Source: Conexibacter sp.
GTDB lineage: Bacteria > Actinomycetota > Thermoleophilia > Solirubrobacterales > 70-9
Reading direction: 5' to 3'
Length of the DNA stretch: 64,000 bases
NCBI GenBank assembly: GCA_018263295.1
Contig: JADFCZ010000014.1
Coordinates: 1-64,000, forward strand
Part shown: in pieces, positions 61,266-64,000 of the stretch
Layout of the letters: the number at the start of each line of letters is the position of its first letter
How positions within the stretch are numbered: position 1 is the stretch's first letter
Made by a program: the position numbers and the translations under genes
Notes under the pieces: model-generated
Databases searched by the model: none
The model's input: only the letters and a program-made list of their open reading frames with translations
Told to the model about the DNA's origin: nothing

Positions 61266-62629
61266 GCACCCGCTCGGAGACGCCGCCCGCCGAGCCCCGG
61301 CACCCAGAGGAGGAGGCCCTTCCCGACGGCGGCGGGCCGATCTCGGACGTCGACCTCGTCCTTCCCGGGGAGGCGCTGGTCGCCGACGCGGCCCGGAAGT
61401 CGCTCGAGGGCGAGCGTCGCGGCCTGCGCCGGCTCTGGCCGTTCCTCGGCCCGGCCTTCGTCGCCTCCGTCGCCTACATCGACCCGGGGAACTTCGCGAC
61501 GAACATCGCCTCCGGCGCGCAGTTCGGGTACATGCTGCTCTGGGTCGTCCTGGCGGCGAACCTGATCGGCATGGTCGTCCAGACGCAGTCGGCGAAGCTC
61601 GGCATCGCGACCGGCCGGAACCTCCCCGAGCTCTGCCGCGAGCAGTTCTCGCGGCGGACTTCGTTCGGGCTCTGGGTCCAGGCTGAGCTCGTCGCGATGG
61701 CAACCGACATCGCCGAGGTCATCGGTGCGGCGCTCGGCCTCTACCTGCTGTTCGGGATCCCGCTGTTCTGGGCCGGGCTGATCGCCGGCGCGGGGTCGTT
61801 CGCGATCCTCGCGATGCAGCAGCGCGGCGTCCGCAAGCTGGAGGCGGTGATCATCGGATTCCTCGGGATCGTCATCACCGCATTCGTCTTCGAGGTGACG
61901 CAGGCGAACCCGGACCCGGCCGGAATCGCCGAGGGCCTCTTCGTTCCGAGCTTCGACGGCACCGAGAGCATCCTGCTCGCGACCGGCATCCTCGGCGCGA
62001 CGGTGATGCCGCACGTCGTCTACCTGCACTCGGCGCTGACCCAGAGCCGCGTCGTCGGCCGCAACAGCGCCGAGCGCAAGCGCATCCTCAGCTTCGAGAA
62101 GATCGACGTGGTCATCGCGATGACCCTGGCCGGAATCGTGAACATGTCGATGGTGGTGGTCGCCGCCGGGCTGTTCAACGCCGGTGGCCTGACCGGGATC
62201 GACTCGATCGAGGGCGCCTACGAGGGCCTGCAGCAGACCGTCTCGAACAACGCCGCGACGATCTTCGGCGTCGCCCTGCTCGCATCCGGGCTCGCCTCGA
62301 CCTCGGTCGGGACGATGGCCGGCCAGGTCGTGATGCAGGGCTTCATCCGCCGCCGGATCCCGCTGACGCTGCGGCGCGCGATCACGCTGGCGCCGGCGCT
62401 GATCGTTCTCGCGATCGGTCTCGACCCGACGCGGGCGCTGGTCGTCAGCCAGGTCGTCCTCTCGTTCGGCATTCCGTTCGCTCTGATCCCGCTGCTGATA
62501 ATCGCCCGGCGCCCCCAGGTGATGGGGGCGCTGGTGAACCCCGGCTGGCTCACCGCCTTCGCGTCGGCCATCGCGGCCATGATCATCGCGCTCAACCTCT
62601 TCCTGCTGCAGCAGCTCTTCTTCGGCTAG
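61262..62629 (+). CDS. mntH: NRAMP family divalent metal transporter
   Basis: This 455-aa protein starts at GTG 61262, overlapping the regulator stop by 4 nt. About 45 N-terminal residues precede 11 helices. The metal site is formed by SVAYIDPGNFATNIASG (DPGN) in helix 1 and GATVMPHVVYLHSAL (MPH) in helix 6. It imports Mn(II) and possibly Fe(II) with protons. It completes the oxidase-ZIP-DtxR-NRAMP operon. Confidence 0.93.
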   Translation: MSTRSETPPAEPRHPEEEALPDGGGPISDVDLVLPGEALVADAARKSLEGERRGLRRLWPFLGPAFVASVAYIDPGNFATNIASGAQFGYMLLWVVLAANLIGMVVQTQSAKLGIATGRNLPELCREQFSRRTSFGLWVQAELVAMATDIAEVIGAALGLYLLFGIPLFWAGLIAGAGSFAILAMQQRGVRKLEAVIIGFLGIVITAFVFEVTQANPDPAGIAEGLFVPSFDGTESILLATGILGATVMPHVVYLHSALTQSRVVGRNSAERKRILSFEKIDVVIAMTLAGIVNMSMVVVAAGLFNAGGLTGIDSIEGAYEGLQQTVSNNAATIFGVALLASGLASTSVGTMAGQVVMQGFIRRRIPLTLRRAITLAPALIVLAIGLDPTRALVVSQVVLSFGIPFALIPLLIIARRPQVMGALVNPGWLTAFASAIAAMIIALNLFLLQQLFFG

Positions 62630-62651
62630 CCGCGGCGGTAGGCTTGCGCCG

Positions 62652-63014
62652 ATGGCGCTTTCGGAGTCGTTTCAGGAGATCGTCAAGTCGCTGCCGCGCG
62701 ACTGGACCGACATGCAGCTCGATCTCCGGCTGACCGACGAGACGCGTTACGTCGACGCGTCCGTACCGATGACGCAGATCAACGCCCAGCCCTACTCGGA
62801 GGCCGACTGGCACTGGCGCATCAACGTCGCCAACGGCTTCGGCCACGCCGCGGCCCCCGAGACCGTCGCCTGGGTGCTCGACATGCTCGACCGCCAGGGG
62901 ATCGAGGGCGAGCTGATCGTCCGCGGCCTCAACGAGGGCCGCGCCGAGATCCGCCAGATGTGGGGCCGGCCGGAGAGCGTCCGCGCCGAGTACCGCCGCC
63001 GCCGCTCGATCTGA
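62652..63014 (+). CDS. Uncharacterised conserved-type small protein
   Basis: This 120-aa protein (SFQEIVKSLPRDWTDMQLDLR ... YSEADWHWRINVANGFGHAA) is a mixed alpha/beta protein with a basic tail RAEYRRRRSI. No family was recognised. It starts 22 nt after mntH and ends 4 nt before the next gene, so it is probably co-transcribed. Confidence 0.8.
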   Translation: MALSESFQEIVKSLPRDWTDMQLDLRLTDETRYVDASVPMTQINAQPYSEADWHWRINVANGFGHAAAPETVAWVLDMLDRQGIEGELIVRGLNEGRAEIRQMWGRPESVRAEYRRRRSI

Positions 63015-63018
63015 GCCC

Positions 63019-63345
63019 GTGGCCAGGGTTCTCGGACTGGTCACCGACCTGATGCTGGCGAGCCGGGTCGAGGCGCCGCTGCGCGCCGCCGGCCACGACG
63101 TCGTCCTCCGCGGCGAGCCCGGTCCCGATGCCGGCGGCTTCGACGCGATCGTCGCCGATCTCGAGCTCGTCGATCCGGAGGCGGTCGCCGCGGCCGGTCC
63201 GCCCGCGCTCGGGTTCTACTCGCACGTCGACGTCGAGACCCGCAGGCGGGCCGAGGCGGCGGGCGTCGACCTGGTGGTCCCGCGCTCGCGGATGGCCCGT
63301 GAGCTGCCCGCTCTCGTCGCCGGGCTGCTCGAACGTGGCGCCTGA
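63019..63345 (+). CDS. Degenerate receiver-like (CheY-fold) protein
   Basis: This 108-aa protein starts at GTG 63019. It has the CheY strand pattern: VLGLVTDLMLASRVEAPLRA, AIVADLELVDP with an Asp where the phospho-acceptor lies, GFYSHVDVET, and VDLVVPRSRMA where the conserved Lys is Arg. The acidic pair at the N-terminus is incomplete. It is probably a non-phosphorylated pseudo-receiver. It is co-oriented with the upstream 120-aa gene. Confidence 0.72.
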   Translation: MARVLGLVTDLMLASRVEAPLRAAGHDVVLRGEPGPDAGGFDAIVADLELVDPEAVAAAGPPALGFYSHVDVETRRRAEAAGVDLVVPRSRMARELPALVAGLLERGA

Positions 63346-63438
63346 GCGCGGCAACCCGCTGTTTCGATCCCCGCGGGTACTAGACTGGCGCCGCCCATTC
63401 GCGCCGGCGGCGCGAGATCGCCATCAGGAGGTTTGAGA

Positions 63439-64000
63439 GTGCAGGATCGAGGATTGGCCGCATACATCGCGGAGCTGATCGGAACGTTCTTCCTCGTCTT
63501 CGTAATCGGGACCGTCATCAGCCTTTACGTCGCCGCCGGGGGCTCCGCCCAGTTCGGCTCCGACTTCGCGGTCGTCGGCTTCACCCAGGGGCTGGTCCTC
63601 TTCGCGCTGATCATGGCCTTCGGTGCCGTCAGCGGAGGTCACTTCAACCCGGCGGTGACGACCGCCGCGGCGTTCCTCCGCCGGATCGACCCGATCGACG
63701 CGGTCGTCTACGTGCTCGCGCAGCTCTCGGGCGCCGTGCTCGGCGCGCTCGCCGTCAAGGGGCTGCTGCTCGACGAGGGCCGCGCGGTCGACTGGGGCGC
63801 CGGCAACATCAGCCCGCTCCTCGGCAGCGACTTCGCGGGCATGGTCTGCGAGGGCATCGGCACGCTGCTGATCGTCCTCGGCGTCGTCGCCGTGGCCATG
63901 AACAAGCGCGCCCGCAACGAGTGGGGCCCGCTGACGATCGGCCTGACGTTCGCGTTCTGCGTGTTCATCTTCGGACCGCTGACCGGCGGCTGCTTCAACC
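63439..64000 (+). CDS. Aquaporin/MIP family channel (C-terminus outside window)
   Basis: This frame was not in the ORF track because it runs off the right edge. GTG 63439 follows AGGAGG with 7-nt spacing. The visible 187 residues contain AYIAELIGTFFLVFVIGTVI, the first NPA box in SGGHFNPAVTTAAAF, and the start of the second half-channel box (GPLTGGCFN) exactly at the edge. The product would be a water or small-solute channel. Confidence 0.93.
   Translation, partial: MQDRGLAAYIAELIGTFFLVFVIGTVISLYVAAGGSAQFGSDFAVVGFTQGLVLFALIMAFGAVSGGHFNPAVTTAAAFLRRIDPIDAVVYVLAQLSGAVLGALAVKGLLLDEGRAVDWGAGNISPLLGSDFAGMVCEGIGTLLIVLGVVAVAMNKRARNEWGPLTIGLTFAFCVFIFGPLTGGCFN

Overview
The window is a very GC-rich, gene-dense bacterial chromosome segment. 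It is most likely from an actinobacterium of the Thermoleophilia/Solirubrobacterales kind; this is an inference with no marker-gene proof. The support is the strong GC bias with many GTG starts, a LexA gene behind a GAAC-N4-GTTC SOS box, an actinobacterial-type ethylmalonyl-CoA (EMC) pathway gene set, DUF1800/DUF1501 pairs, and a class-A RNase P RNA. I see no prophage, insertion sequence, CRISPR array or plasmid functions. The long overlapping open frames on opposite strands are GC-driven shadows.

Layout. 0-7.5 kb: a secreted beta-propeller protein cut by the left edge, a carotenoid/retinol-type FAD oxidoreductase divergent from a PadR regulator, tRNA-Leu(GAG), lexA plus a small zinc-ribbon ORF, rnpB, a cysteine-less carboxymuconolactone-decarboxylase-fold protein and a type I glutamine synthetase. 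7.7-14.3 kb: a DUF1800-DUF1501-cupredoxin operon, a thioredoxin-fold DUF255 protein, and a MarR/ring-cleaving-dioxygenase divergent pair. 14.3-22.9 kb: one long minus-strand operon with mostly 4-nt overlaps (SucC-like, SucD-like, ferredoxin, acyl-CoA synthetase, an MFS-glycosidase fusion, a GST-like protein, ABC ATPase and ABC permease). 23-31.5 kb: amine oxidase, GTP-dependent PEP carboxykinase, a Tat-exported amidohydrolase, a CBS-regulated Mn pyrophosphatase, a thioesterase, and an AAA ATPase preceded by an unusual nest of inverted repeats.

31.5-52 kb carries the signature enzymes of the EMC pathway for acetyl-CoA assimilation: malyl-CoA lyase (mcl), probable methylsuccinyl-CoA dehydrogenase (mcd), a MaoC-type mesaconyl-CoA hydratase (mch), ethylmalonyl-CoA mutase (ecm) and crotonyl-CoA carboxylase/reductase (ccr). 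Two uncharacterised genes sit in the mcd-mch operon: an SCP2-like protein, and a protein resembling the C-terminal part of ATP-type PEP carboxykinase. Between the EMC genes lie an M42 peptidase, an acyltransferase, ClpS, regulators (LysR, MarR), a sterol-desaturase-type protein and a two-component system whose kinase has an acidic His-rich sensor loop.

52-64 kb: a MarR/DHA2 drug-efflux pair, a coiled-coil protein with a DUF2130/PD-(D/E)XK-like C-terminus, a YgfZ operon, and a compact plus-strand metal operon (multicopper oxidase, ZIP transporter, DtxR-family regulator, NRAMP transporter) behind a 22-bp imperfect palindrome. Two small conserved-looking genes follow, then an aquaporin cut by the right edge.

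Carbon flow can be pictured as follows: EMC enzymes convert acetyl-CoA-derived C4/C5 acyl-CoAs to glyoxylate and propionyl-CoA, and GTP-PEPCK draws oxaloacetate into gluconeogenesis. The metal operon is the best candidate for a little-described functional system.
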